A stretch of 64,000 bases of DNA, taken from contig JACBWW010000008.1 of assembly GCA_020086605.1 (NCBI GenBank), positions 28,012,250 to 28,076,249 on the forward strand. The letters run 5' to 3'. The first letter of the stretch is position 1. Each line of letters starts with the position of its first letter. Origin of the DNA: Lanius collurio (lineage: Eukaryota > Chordata > Aves > Passeriformes > Laniidae). Positions 27,701-42,700 of the stretch are shown here, piece by piece. The position numbers were made by a program, and so were the translations under genes. The notes beneath the pieces are model-generated. The model was not told where the DNA came from. It ran no database searches and saw nothing but the letters and a program-made list of their open reading frames with translations.

Positions 27701-30700
27701 AAATAACGAGTCCAAAACACCACTCTGTGTTCCTGATAGTACAGCCCCTCAGCAACATCTTCTCATTGTCCAGGGCATACTTTTCTCCTCGAAGAGTAAG
27801 AGTTCCTGTGAATTTATCTAGTTTGTTATTTGGTGCCTCACATCTGACTTCTCCTGTAAAAAGAAGGTAAAAACAAAAATGGAAATCTTGGTGCAGAAAG
27901 GTGTCATCAATACTGCATTCCCAGCTGTTCTTCAGAGAGACAATATTTCACAGTGTTGTTGCAGTCAACTCCTAACCCTGTCATTCCCATCCTATATCTT
28001 ATATTTACTCATGTTCTGGGACATTGCTCCTTCCCCATATAATCTTGCAATTCAAAGGACCACAATGAACTTGGATTTACCCAATTCTTTGAACGTGGCA
28101 ATTTTTTATTGGTAGAGTACAAAACAAAGCTTCCCCAACTTTTATGAGAAGAAATGTTGAAACAGCAACATACTTTTAATCCATTCACAGCAAGTTTATA
28201 GTGGTAGGATGCCACTGGATAATTCTAGCTAAAATGCTGACATCACCTTTTTTCCTTTTTCATTTTACCTCAAAGTGCAGGAGCCCAAGCGAATAAAATC
28301 ATGGCCTAAAGGCTGCAGAAGAGTAATTAATTGAGGTGTCTTTGTTCACTGTTTTTTAATTTCATCTGTTTTATAACTCAAGTCCCAGAAGCACATAAAA
28401 AGATACCGCTACCATCTTTGGCCACACAGCTGACACTGTAAGTGATTGGAGTGTCTATTTCCATGCTTTATATTTATTTATTGTAATAAAATGTGTTCAG
28501 GTATCTCAGTACAAAAATGACTATTTAAATCAACAGCTGCACCTGACATTTAAAGATTCAAAGCAGAACCCTGTACTGAAAAGAGCTGGAAAATACAAAT
28601 ATGCCTTACTGAAAGGCAGTCTAAGAGTTCAGTCTGTTCACTTAATCAGCAGGAACATTACAGTTATTTTGATCACAGGCTGTAAATACCTACAAAAAGA
28701 CTAACATTTGCAGAGAGTGCAGTTCTTCTAGCTGCTCTCAGATTTACACATCAGGCTCAAAAGACTGGAAACAACATCCAGAGAAGTCCAGAAGAAAAAC
28801 ACAGCTTTAAGTGTCATGATCATCTTTACCACTACACATTTTAAAATCAAAAATTATTAAAATCATCAAAAAAGCAGTTAATTGAGGGCAGACAAGTCAT
28901 CAGACACAAAAGATCAAACAGTTAGGAAATTCAGTGACACAAAATGACATCAGAACTCATGGCACCAACTCTGTTGATCTTCTATTTTATCATCTGGTTA
29001 GTCCAACAACAACCAGACCTGTGGCCCATTGTTTCTCAAAGTCTCCTGTAACCAGGCCCATCTCACTACTACCCTTGCAATGCCTTGGAAAGCACAGAGG
29101 AAACAGGCTTTGCACTGGAACCTCAAACAGCACAATGCTTGGCAAAGCAAACCCAGGGCATGGTCTCCCACCAGGAGCACTGTGCCTGCCGTGGGACGGT
29201 GTTCCTGTGGGCACCTCATGTGTCCGCATGTACTTTCCCACAAGCAGGTGGGTGTCTGGGCTACTGACATGCTGCTTTTGAGATCAGAAGGGACTCATCC
29301 AGATGAGACTGACCACAAAAGAATGAGATGTTCTAAAGATCCCCCCAGGACAGCTGCATTGAGCCCAGTAACTCTGCAGCTGAAGGCAGTGCAGCCAGGC
29401 ACCATGCTTCCTGTGCCCCTCTCCCACTAACAGCAATAAGATATCTGGAATACATTTCACCTGAAAGAGTTAACTACTGCCAAGTCGACATGTGGTAAGT
29501 AGAGGGTAACAGAAAAGTACTGTTGCCTTTCTGGTCTCCCAGTTCCCCAAATCAAAGAAATTCAGAGTTTTGCAAGCATCTTCCTTATCTGAACCATCAA
29601 ACAAACATCATAGCTCACATAAAGCATTCCACTGAGTGCTTGTATTAGCTGCAAAACCGTGTCCTCTCTTCCTGTCTTAAAAAGTAATTAGATAAAGAGT
29701 TACGTAAATATTTAAGTATTTCTATGGAGGTTTTCTAAGGGAAATGCAAGGCTGGGTCTGATTCCAGGCACTCTTCCCAGTACACTGTCAAATATAAATC
29801 ATCCTGGGAAACATGTTATTCATTTTAAGTATTGTGAAGAGGTGACTTTGATTTACAACATATGTAAAATAGATATCTACAGATAAATAAATATCCAATA
29901 AGAAAATTCTCTATTTTTCAAAATATTTTTAAACTTTTTTTTTTAATTAGCACTTCCAAGAATACAGTGCCCTTAGATAATCATCACACTAAACATGCTT
30001 GAAAAATTATCTAAGATTAAGATTTTGCTTAAATTGATAGACACTTCAACCTGCTCAGGAACATAATTAAGGCATGCCACTACAATTACAAATGTAAAGC
30101 GTCTAACTGCACCTGTAAAAACATATTTCTCAAGACGTAAAACACTCAGAACTTCAGCCATCATTTCAGAGAAATCCTGATGTACTGAGCTGACATTTGG
30201 CAAAACCCACATACATTATTGCATAAAACCTCAACAAAGAATGCAAAAGAAACTCTGCCAGAGACAGTCTCAGCTATGCTCTTTGCCACATCCCCACCAC
30301 TTGTCCTGGAATCATCTACTTATTCCAAAACCATTTTTTTCTAAAATTATTTTCCCTCTTTATCTAAAAACATTTCCTGAGAGCCTGCAATACTTGAGGC
30401 GTTCCAAGGACACCAGCACTCATTCCACCCCTTTCCATACTGACTCTCCTGTAATGCTGACCTCATATCTAAGCCAGCAGAGCACTGCTGAACGTGACTA
30501 ACACCACTTGATCTGTTCCCTCTCCTTCTCTCCACGAACAGATGATGTATGAGCATGGGATATTCTGGTTTTGATCGGTCTAGCTTCTTCGCAGTATGTG
30601 CTGCTAAGTACTCTCTGGTATCCAGTGACAGGACACATGGGAATTGTCGAAGTTACACCAGGAGAGATTCAGACTGGACATCAGGAGACATTTCTTCACT

Positions 30701-33700
30701 GAGAGTGTGACTGCTCACTGGAACAGGCTTCCTACAGAGGTGATTGATGCCCCCAGCCTGTCAGGTTTAAGAGACATTTGGATGGTGCCCTTAAGAACAA
30801 ACTTTAATTTTTGGTCAGACCTGAAGTGGTCAGGCAGTTGGACTAGATGATAAGTGTAGGTTCCTTCCAATTAAAACATTCTATTCTATTCTATTCTGTT
30901 CCATTCCATTCCATTCGATCCGATCCTGTCTTGCATTTGATACAACAAACAGTGCTGAGAAAGGACACATTTCCTGTTAACTACATCTGCACTGCTTGCC
31001 TTTAGATATTTTAAAATTCAGTCTTTATTATGGCATTGAGAGAGGAAAGGAAGGGTTTCAATCTGAGGCTTCTTGCGGGGAAGTAGTGCACTGTTAGTCC
31101 TCAGGTTTGTGGGGTGTCTGGAAAGTGCCACTGATAGAAGATAAATGTATTGGTGCATCAGCATTGCTACATCAGTGTGAAAGCTCAGTGTGAAAATGTT
31201 TTGAGTCAGAAATAAGCATAAGGTTTTGGAAAAACAGTTTCCATTGTGCAGTTAAAGGAATTCTTGTGCTGGGTTTCAAGGTGGGTAGTCTTGACATGCA
31301 CAGACAGACACAAAAGAAAAGTGTCCATCCACAAGAATTGCCACCAGTGCAGTGTCAGGTTATAGCCATACAGGGCACCAAGACCAGCAAGCAAAGAGGG
31401 ATCTTTTCCTTTACATGTGGTGTTGATACCTGCTGTACAGACAGGGTGCGTGTTTTGCTGGCACTGCTTCCAGAGAAGTCCTAGCAGGGGGCAGTGGGCA
31501 GCTTGGAATGAACAGTCCTAACCACTATCTGTAATTTCAGCAAATCCTCTGGAAAGTGAATTTTCCATTTGTACTCACCATTGAACTCTGTCAGCTTTTG
31601 AAGATCTTCTCCAAGCTCTGCAGTGACTGTCAGTGCCTGTTTCACCTTTAGGTTTGTTTCACTGTGACAAAAAATGTAAGACAAAAACATGAACTGAAAG
31701 TCATATGTGAACTGAAAGCTCCCCCTGAAAGTCAGTTCTGCTTTTGAGGACAGTCTTCTTCCTTAGACATCTGATGGACTGTGATACCATGTACCTGTTT
31801 CACCTGGCCAAGGGGTGTAGGTTGTCTCTTTCAGTTGCAATGACAGGCAGTTCAGAGAATTCTAGGCATAGTACCAAAGGTGAAGTGGCTCCAAATTCTT
31901 AATTTTACCACAGAGCACCCCACTGTCTATCTTGTCACTCATGACACATTTAAACCCAAGGCATTTCATCATACAGGAGAGCTCTGAATCTTTTCCCCCA
32001 TGGTATTCTGATCTGGAAGATTACTTCAATCCTGGGACTAGCTAGCTGAGGAGTTGGAAATGCAATATCAAAAGAATACTGCATTTGTTCAGGCCCTCTT
32101 AGAAGTGGCACTTGTGTGTATGAAAACTACAAACACATTTTCAGCAGAAATCAGATGGGGAAAGTCCAGAGGGAAATCTGTAGGGTCTTGGAAGAGACAC
32201 AATTTCTTGAAATCTCTGGTCTTGCTCAGTCCCTCAGACTGTTCCTAACTTTGGGCAATGCAGAAAAGGTAATGCAAAATGGGTCATAAAAATGAGGTCA
32301 GCTCCAGTTTATTCCAATTACTACAAGCTGCAGCCCTCTGACTTGTGGCCAGTTCAGTCCTGGAGTGGGCAGCATTTGGAAGCCTTTGCTGCGTGCTTGC
32401 ATTGATATCATTCTATGGCAGTTCAAATGAGATTACCAGATATATTAATTATGATTATCTTACCCAGATAATCTGTCTCAAAGAAAATACTAAAGGAGAT
32501 AAAAGAAACAGCCTCTGCTGGGGATATTGCTTCTGTGATATTGCAGGAACATGTCTCTAACTAACTCCCAGTATTAGAAAAACTGTCACTGAAAAGTAAA
32601 GTCCCCTCCTCACATGACACTTGCACTCAAGAGGCAAAAGTACCCACCGAAGATGTTATTTTCAAAGTTTATCCTACATTTTATGAAACTCCTGCTACCA
32701 AAGCTATTGCAGGTATGCCTGCAGCACCCAGGGTCACCAGGAATGGTGGCTTTGCAGTGCTGGCAGTGATTGCAGGCTCACTTACCCATCCAGCTCAGCT
32801 GTCTCAATGTACGTCAGGCTGTGTGGCTCACTGCTCGACAGCAACAGGAGATCAGCCTGAGCACAGACAGACAGACAGACAGACAGACATTTGACATGAA
32901 TTCACGCAGTCAGCAGGCACTGCAGAGCAGTGCTGCTTGTCATTACTGCCACATCATCATCATAACGGATTTTCTCATGAGTGGTAAGGGTGGCAGAGAT
33001 TAACTGTGATCAGGATAGAGAGAAATGGTACTCACTGTCACAAAGTTGTTGTTTTCTAGTTTTATTATATCCCCCACTTGGACATTCATCCATTTTTGTT
33101 CCTTTAACCTGCAAGAAAACTTCTAGTAAGTAAGCACATACAGCAAATACCCCTTGGGAAAGTGGGAAACTTGGCTCTGCTCCTGAAGCCAGACTGTAGG
33201 TGCCATCAGGACTTGGGAGCAGGGCCTGACATAATGTGTCCTGATCCATACTAAGCTGGAGGACCATCACAGTCCAAAAAAAAAAAAAAAAAGTACCAAA
33301 AAGCAGTAAAAATCAGTAAAAGCACTGATTGGGCTGACCCATGCTGGATTGAGACCAAGCCCCACAACAGCAGCACAGTCCATGTGCATTATCCTTATCA
33401 CTGACCTTGTCTCTGGACTGACTACTCCCTTCCTTCCTTCTCTTAAAAAGCCATATTGTCTCAAAAAACCCTCTCTGCGTTGTGTAAGAGACTTCACCTA
33501 GGAAAACTGCAGATTGTGTTAGGTTTTCCAAGTGGTATTAAGAGCAAGAGTAACCAGCTGTCAGGAAGGTCAGTGCAGGTGCTTTGGCTGTCTGTGCACT
33601 TGCCTGCCTGAGCCATGTCTGCAGTGGTCTTCACAGCACTAAGCCAGATGTGAACGTAGGCAGCCAGCTAAACTGCAAGCATCCACACAGCCAAGTCATG

Positions 33701-36700
33701 ATAGCTGTGTATGCAAATTCTAGAGGTGAGAAATACCAGTCTCAAAAGAGGACTGAGGGCTCAAACTTGAATTCAGTTCAATCTTGCTTATTCAATGTTG
33801 GTCAGAGTTGGGCAGGATCTGTGGTTTCCAGCTTTTGAAAAAGGCAAAATTTAAAATTTCTGTGTCAAAATGTGTTTTCTAGACACAGTAACTAATACAC
33901 AGTAAACTAAGAAACTGGTTTACTTAGCAGAGTACACAAAAAACTATGTCTCTAATCTTCAGTTTCCACTCATATTTTTAACTGTTTGATCATCTGTTGG
34001 AGTTTACACAACGTACTGCTATCTATAGTGTGGAAAAAAGTCAGAAAAGACTTCACAGCTGTCTACAGCTGTGTCCTACACATAGCTGGGCTCCATGGAG
34101 CTGCAAGGAAACAGCACATCTGTCTGCCATGAAAGCCAAAGCCCCTGCTAATTTTTCTGCAGGAAAGAAGAGTGCTGGCAGTACAATGTCCAAAGCACGC
34201 AGCTGAAATGTTTTGGGTACATCTAAGCCAGAAGTGCTGCACACACTCAAAGTATGATGAAGTGTATGAGGGAACTATTCCAGCTTCTTAATTTGAAATA
34301 ACTTGATGATAATGCCTAGTTTTGCTTAATGCAAAACAAATGCTATGAGCATAAATGGACACAGAAGATAGCTTTGCTTGTTACTTCTGGGGTAAGGAGT
34401 AAAATAATGCAAGACTCTGAAATTCTCACTTAAACGTAAATATCCAGGAACAGAGAAAGAGCGTAGTTTGTGTCAGCACAAGGTCACAGCCAGAATGCAT
34501 GCACAGATTCTAGTACTGTGTCTAGGGTTCATTAATCAGACACATAGTCCAAAATTGCATGATGAACTAGTGGTGTGAAACACAATTCCATTTTAGATTG
34601 TTTAATGATCCTTGAGAATCACACACACACACACACAAAATCAAACATATTACTAATTAAACACATTTCCCTGTCAGAATTACACCAAAAAAGACTTACA
34701 TGCCATTGATGAGGACCTGGACTGGGCGGTTGTTGACATGTTTGTCGCTTTTGTGTCGATTCTGAAAATTGGATCAGAAGGTTAAAAGGCATTTCCAGGA
34801 AACCAAACACACAGGAGCCTTAGGCCATTCATTAACACTTCAGGTTTCCACCCAGCTGGTTGAATAGGTCAGGCAGATTAGGGTCACAGCTGAGTCAGTG
34901 TCCAGCACTGCTACTTACAGCAGTAGCACAGGGCATAACCAGACTGCAAAGGGCAACAGGCAACACCTGCCTTGCTCTTGGAGAGAAGAAAGAGGGTAGA
35001 GTCTTAGATGTCACTTTAGAAAGCCCTGACTCAGCTGGCATTTCTCCTACCCACCTCAGTTTGTAAACACCAGAGAAATTGATTCCTCTTCTGTCATATG
35101 GAAAGTGGCCACTGAAGTTCTGGCATTGCTCCATTGAACACCAAAGTCATTTCAATAATGAGAGAAAATCAGATACTAAACTCAGCTCTAATATCACTCT
35201 GAAGTCAACTGGACTTTGACCTTCAGCTCTGATGGCAGCAAACTTGGGCCAAAATTGGGCAAGTTTGAAAATCACAGGTGGGTTGAGCACTTGTTTCCCA
35301 GCAAATGTTTTTCTCCACCCACATTGTGCTAGATGACAAAGTTGTCCAAAATGCAAGCCTAAGAAAAAATTTCTGTGCATGTGTCCAGACATATGTATCA
35401 GTCATCACATTTTCAGACATGATAAGTAGTTTCAGAGAAAGTCAATGGAGCTGCTGGGCTGCTCACCAGTTTGGAAATTCTAGCTCCTTTTTAAGTAACA
35501 AACTATAGATTTTGGGGACTTAATCTAAAACCCCATCTTGGCCACAGACCAGCTCTCTGAATGCCTGCCACTGGCTGTGTTTAAGTGGTTTATTTCAGCT
35601 ACTGTGCTGAAGAATCACGGGCCAACTCCAAAGTACAGGTCAGAAATACAGATCTTACAAAATCATCAATGGCATCCTTGACTCCCGATACAGCCAGCAC
35701 CAACACCAAGGGCACCACTGTTGTAAACCAGGCCAGAGAGGAAATCTGAGGAATCAACTGTAGGAAGAAAAGATCTGAGTTAAGACATTTCCTGCCAGTT
35801 CAGAAAACCACTGCTGCCTAATCGAGCTAAAGACAACATTTTTCTATGTTGTCTTTAATACAGATTAAAGACAGAAATATATCCCTGATATGTGACTCCC
35901 CCAAAGGTGGGAGAGCCAGGGAACCCATGTTTTCCTACAATTTAAGTTGAAAAATGGAACTGTCAGAAAGTGTAGTGGGTTGCTCTTTCTTGTTGTTTGC
36001 AGAATTAGGATTACAAAGTCCCCAGTGGATTTCTTTGGAAGTACTGACATGGGCAAGCCTGCTGTGGGGGACACAGAGCTATCTGAGCAAAACCAGCTGT
36101 GAAGAGACATCAAAAGCTTCTGCTCCTTGTTTCTGTAACTTTTCACATTTTGCTGAAGTAAATTTTGCATCAATGGACAATGCTCAGCTGTTGCCAGGGC
36201 TGACCTTGCTCTCCCAAGAGCAACACAGCCATTTTTGTTTCCTACATCTTCAATAGTGAGAGGACCAAAGAGCTGAAGATGATTCTGTCATGCCATCAGT
36301 GGTGCAGGGGGAGATGTCCTACACCCACACAGTTCTCCCCTTCCTCTAGAAGCACTAGGGATGGCAGCAATGTGAAACCAGCATTACTGTGTCCATCAGT
36401 TTGGATCTGGGAAGAGTCAAGTCCATGTGTGTTGTGAAGTTGACAGTTGTGCACTGTCACAGCCCAGATCCTACAGCCACTATAGCCCTGCTCAGCTGCA
36501 GAGGCTGCAACTGCTGCCTTCTCACCTACCTTGGAATACACATGTCTCACTGATCTTTGACAAAGGAGTGGGAGACAGAGCCCCCACAGCCTGCCCATCA
36601 CATCCACTCCTAATGCAGGAATAGTCCCACAGGGATGGAGTGAGGAAAAAAAATTACATGGAGGAATATGTAATGCCTGCCTTCTTTAGGCTACCTTGAT

Positions 36701-39700
36701 GTAAAGAAAAAGCTGTGTGCTTTTATATTTAGTCAACCCTAGATGGCCCAGCAAAACACACAGTGGAATAATTTAAGGGAAGTACTTTGAAATACTGTGA
36801 ATTTGACAGACAAACAGCTAGAGTGCAGTACAACAACGCAAGAATTGTGCTCTCAGCTCAGCTGAAAAGGCACCTTCACTAGTTTCTTAAGAGTATGCAT
36901 GGGCTGAAATCTCAAAAATTTATTCCCTGTAAATGAGCAAAAAAGATCATACATGGTTTGCTGTAGGCAAAAAAAAAATTCATCTATGGTTTTTCAAGCT
37001 GAAATTGTAAAAAAAGCATTTTGAATGGGTTATTTCGCAAATCTGTGTGCAGTGAAATGGTCAACTTTAAAACATCATGCTTGAAACATAATCAAAATTA
37101 CACCCTTCTTTTGATAGTGTGTATTCTGATATGACTCAACAATGGCAGAGTACACAGCAAGGTGCAAAGGGGCAGAAATCTTGCTATCAATTTATGCAGT
37201 GTGTTCAGCTTTCAGGGGATCATTAGCAACAGCGATGAGCAAAGTGCAACTCAATGCCATTACAGTCCACAGGGGTCAACAGTGCTGCCAGTGTCTGACA
37301 ACTCCACACTGGACACCTTCCCCACCCTGGAGAAGAAGCAGCAATATCCAGCTTTATGCAAACCAGACACAACCTTGAGCCTTCCTGGTGTTAACTCCTT
37401 CCTTCCCAGGGAAACACCACAGGTTACAAATGTGTCCCTCTTGCCACTTCCTTTGTGACTGCCTGGGGAATTTGCCTTAAAATCTATGGGTAACAGACAA
37501 CTTGGCTTTGTACTACAGGATGAACAAGTACTGCAAATCTGAGGACAGCCAGGAGCTCTCAGATGTAGACACAAAGGGATAGGAGGGCAGGGCATGAAAA
37601 GGTTGCACAATTTGTTGGAAACTAATTAACTTTTTTTTCTTCATTTAGTTCAAACCCTCATACCCAAAGGTAAGAGAGAAAACTGCTTTTTTGTGCCCTA
37701 CTTTCTATGTACTGTAAGGTTTTACTAAGATGCTAATTCACAACAGGAATATAGCTTGCACTGCATTACACCTATCAAACATAGACTGGCTTTGATAACA
37801 GAGAACACAATCTGCTGGAAACAGCATAGTGATTTCATACCTGCAAAATCAGCAAGAAAAGAAAGTAAGCATTGGCTATTCGCTGAAACTGTTCAAACAG
37901 GTTGAGAGGCAGGAAAGTGAAGAAATTGTATTTCGATGTTTTAATTGAATTGTTCTGTAGGGAAAAAAATGAAAATAAGTAGGATTGGTAAAACAGGAAA
38001 CAAAATTACAGCACAACACATTTCAACTGTGTCTTATTTGCTTATATTTAGCAATAGCATTGTTCCCAACAGCAGCTCAAAAAGCGTTTCCTTTTCCCCC
38101 ACACAATCATGCCAAGCCTAGATGCACAGATAACTCCTCTTGGAATGGGTGAAAACATGATGCTTAGCTTATGCCAGTGTTGCTCCAGGTAAAATTGCAT
38201 GTAGTTGCTCACAACATCTTCCCTTTATTAAAAGCCTTCTTACTTACACAGTACATAAAGAAAAATGAGAACTGTAACCAGAGGATAACAATTTTGCTGT
38301 AAGCATCTACAAAGCAGGGTTGGAAAACACATGCCAGGTTAACCATCTGTAGCTTGTCTGATGCTTTGAAGTACCCACCAGGTGGACAACCCTATAGCAG
38401 CTACAGGTTCTCCGAGGAGCAGGATATGCCATTACTATTATAATTTTCAGCTGATTCAGCAAAGCTTCAGCTCAGCAGCTTCAAGGGGTTGCTTGTTTCT
38501 ATTCCACACAGATCACTTGGATGTGGTGTTGTGCAAACAGCCACTAATACAAGAACTCACCATTTGAGTAAGTGATCTGCAGCTCTGTTCCCTATTTCCA
38601 GTTTCCTTTTCTAATTGTGGACAGCCCCTCCAGCCACAAGAAGTGGCTGCTCCCCTGTCTTTTGCAAACCACGGAAAGACCTAAGCTTGATATTGCAGAA
38701 CTGGGTATTTTCTTCCCCAAAGATCAGAGCAGTCTGATCCACTACTTGCCACCAGCCAGACAGGCCCAATCCATCATACTGATGCACCAGCTGGGGTTGT
38801 CCCTTCAGTTCTCAGGTATGCTAGACCATGTTTTCATATTCAGTTTAACTGGCCCTGGTCCATGGTTAGACAAATGTCACCTGTTGTGAGAACATCTTAA
38901 ATTTTTCCTCCTAGAAGGTCTCCAGACAATGCCCATTAACCACCTTCCAGGAAACCTAAGATGTGACAGCACAAGGAGGCAGATAGGAAGCACACCTGAA
39001 TTCCGCAATAAACATGCTGGTTCAACAGCAGAGAAAATGGTGATTGCAGTATTTGTAATAACCTTTAGATATTGCTAAGCTGGTGGGAGGACAGGAGCTA
39101 CTAAGTATGAATCACAGCCCACTTCTTATCCATGCATTAATCCAGATCTCGACATCTACACTGACATGCATCAGCATGTTTGCAGCACCAAACCAATTAT
39201 TTCATGTTACCATTGAAAGGTATGTGTGGGGGAAGCTATTCCATTTCAGGCAGTTACTGGATTTCTCTATGTTCAGACACACAGTACAGCATTTGTTCTT
39301 CAGCACTAAATTAATGTTTTATCCCTAGGACAAGCCAAATGAGTAAATCTCTAAAAGGGAAGAAATGAAAGCAGCCTTCATAGAAGAGCTAGCCAAATCG
39401 TCCTGTTGATTGCACTCCAGCAAGAAAAAGTATTAATCAGTGATCATCATATAAACAATATTGCCTGACTCCTGGTATCATGGTAGCTACCTGCAAGTGT
39501 GTTTAACTCTGTCTATGCCATCACACACAGTTAAATTTGGTTTATTTCAAAATCCTTAACTGCTGGGTATGCATTGTGGACAGGCTCCATGGACACTGCT
39601 GAAACAGAAGTAATGCAATAGCAGCATCCTCTGCAAGCCCAGCGTGCTGAGAACTAAATCGGTTGGCAAGACTGTGTCCCACCAAGCAGAGAGTCTAGCA

Positions 39701-42700
39701 TATTTTTTAATAAAAACTAGATCTAAGTATCTAAATCTGCCCACTGTTCTGAGGATAAGTATCACAGCCACTTACTTAAAGAAAAAGGAAAAGACTGTTG
39801 CTGCAGGAAAAAGTAAGTGCAGGGGGTTTGACCTTTGTGCGTCAACAGATTACAGAGGGTCACATATAACATGGGAAAAACTACTTAGTAAACACTCAGA
39901 TAAAGTTTATAGATCTTTGCCTGCAAAAATCTCAGAGGGGAATAAGAAAAGAATGGGAGTGGTTTATTTCAATTCCTGCCTTCTATTTCTGTCCTTTAAT
40001 TACGTCAGGAAAATCATTGAATGAACCACAGCCATTCATTTTGTTTCCTATTGCCATTAGGCATGGTAAAAACTCCAGACATAACAGCTTCCAAATGCTT
40101 AACTGCAGGAATTTGGACATAGAGCATTTTTTTCTCCACAGTTGTTCAGAATCATGATATTGCACATACTGTCTTTTGGGATACCAGGGCACTTCAGACC
40201 TGAGGATAAGGACAAGGAGTATTGTCATGGATCTTCTCATTACTCTAGAATCTAGAATTAAAATTAATCAACAGAAAAATAAAGAACTTGTAATTACTAT
40301 AAATATTTCTAATTCAACACATAACTTGTTTATGGACCTCAGGGGCTGAAAGAATATGAATAACAAATTATAATGACAAACTAGGGAAAATTTCAGCCAT
40401 TCCAAATCAAAGCCCTGCATTTCCATATCACACATACATCTGAAGCATTATGCAAGGTATCATATAAGCACAAAAACATAGAATGAGTTGGGTTGGAAGG
40501 GACCTTAAAGCTCATCTCATTGCAACCCCCACACCATGGGTAGGGACACCTTCCACCAGACCAGGTTGCTCAAGACCCTTTCCAGCCTGGCCTTGAACAC
40601 TCCCGGGATGGGGCACCCACAGGTTCTCTGGCCAGCCTGTGCCAGTGTCTCACCACCCTCACAGTAAAGAATTTCTTCCTAATATCTCATCTAAACCCAC
40701 TGTCTTTCAGTTTGAAGCCATTCTTTGTCCTGTCACTGTAAAAAGTCCCTCTCCATCATTCTTATGCACTCTGCTCAGGTACTGGAAGGCCACAGTTAGG
40801 TCACCCTGAAGCCTTCTCTTCTCCAGGATGAACAAACCCAGTTCTCTCAGGTACCATTTATGTTTTCAGACAACACTACATGGCTGTGTGCTTTGACAGC
40901 TCAGGCTCTTGGCCAGCTACTGGGAAAACTCAGTTGGCCTCTGCTATTGACCTTATCCCATTCTGTGATGATTGACATCGTCAAACCCTGTCACTCTTTA
41001 CAGCTGGACCAGAATCTGACTCTGGGGTAGGAGGGGTGCTGTGGGAGCCTGCAGCAGAGCAGTGTGTTCAGTAGTCCACATGCAGCCATCATTTCACAAG
41101 CAATGTCTCTAACACATCATCTGCCTCACTGTCCCCATGCTCTGCCTTCAGTGAGTGACACTCCCATAGAGAAAAAGTCATGGAGAGGAATAATCTTTGT
41201 AACAGCAATTAGATATTAAGAGGCCTTACTGAAACTTCTGGTTTCCCTATATGTTCATAAAAAAAAACATCTAGGAAGAGTAGTTCTATGGGCTAAGCAT
41301 AAAGATGGGGATGGGGAGATATAAATTTACTTCCAGATCTGCCATAGATTTCTGGTAATCCAAGGGCAGTCCCTGCATGCACCTATGTCCTAAATGAGCA
41401 GGTCTGAGCCTGGTTACCCACAATCAGCCTGAAGCTCTCCAGATGCAAAGCTTGACACCAGAGCAGTGTTGTCTGTGGGTGAGGGATTATTCTCATCTGC
41501 TCTTTTCAGGGGCTAGATTCACACCTCCTGGAGGTGTGACTCCACCAAAATGCTGTCCCTAAGAATAGTGCTCATCTCTCCACAGTTACACAAGTCCAGA
41601 TCTGGCGGATGAGCTGTTACTTTGGGGGTGTTTTCAGAAGCCTGCCTGTGACGTCCAACAGCAAGCAAAACTCAGCAGATGGCTCCTACCTTAGTTCGCT
41701 GAGCAAACAAATCATCTCCTTGCCATAAAAGTCACTGGAAATAAGAGACACTGATGCTTTTGTGGCTAAATTACAGGGGCTAAAGGGTATGGCAAGGTAC
41801 CGACCCTCTGAATTTATACTCCTGGCTCAGTGACATAATAGTTTCCAGCAGCTGGACAATCTAACCCTAAGTAAATTTTAGCAAGACTTTGGTGACCTCA
41901 AAGGGAGGTGTTATGCCACAACACTTGGCAATACCCCTGGTACCAGTGTAGCACAAAGTACAGACCAATGGAACAGCTGAGAAGCAGAAATGTCTTTCCG
42001 AGGTGTTTTGGTAAAGCCTCACCAAGGAGGTGTCAGAAGTGGAATTCCATGGCACTATGTTTAACTGCAGCAGTGCCACTGGAAAGCACACAGCAGCCAT
42101 AAGCAGAAATGTGACCACAGGGCTGTGAATGTGCTCATGAAGATTTTTTAATAAACTCATGTAACAGCACATATGGTGCCACTGAGGCTTTGTTTTTGCA
42201 GGGAGTATGGAACAGTCAGACCAGATCAATTTTAAGCCTCCCAAGTTCATTGACTTATTCCTGATGGAGGGCAGCAGCCCCAGCGCAACGGAAGACTGAC
42301 AAAGGCCAAAAGGACATGATGGTGTTAATCTGGTCTCTGTAAAGGTCCCTGTAAAAAAGTAAATCCCCAGGAGTAAAAGACTTGCCAAATGCCAGAAATA
42401 AATATGTAAAAAAGCACAGTTCTCTTTTCTTCCTTTATTTTCCCCCCCATTTTTTTTTCCTTTAAACAGGAAAAGGACAGGAATGTCTTACATATGTAAC
42501 CTTTGACCCTCTCTCGACAGCACTAATGAACTGAGTTCCAGGATCTCATCACGTGTTGGGTATTCCAGGAAAATCTGTAGCAAAGTGTGGTCACTGGTTG
42601 TGTGTTCCTACGCTGTTCCTTCTGTCTGGTGTCACCTCATTACTGAGCAGTTAATCATCTCTGTGGTGAGTGTCCTCCTCATGGTGGTGCAAAGGAAATG

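Larger units (their letters stand above)
27854..31578 (-). other. ATP8B-like: Intron between exons 8 and 9 (about 3.7 kb)
   Basis: It contains a plus-strand CR1 3' end with a pentanucleotide tail (30605-30926). It also has a denser, CpG-containing patch at about 28950-29430 that is open in several frames for 80-130 codons but resembles no protein I know. Confidence 0.55.

Noticed and set aside
41867..42388. 173-codon minus-strand open frame in intron 2
   Set aside because: It has no recognisable domain, no splice context fitting the gene and an unremarkable composition. An ORF of this length can occur by chance in 64 kb.
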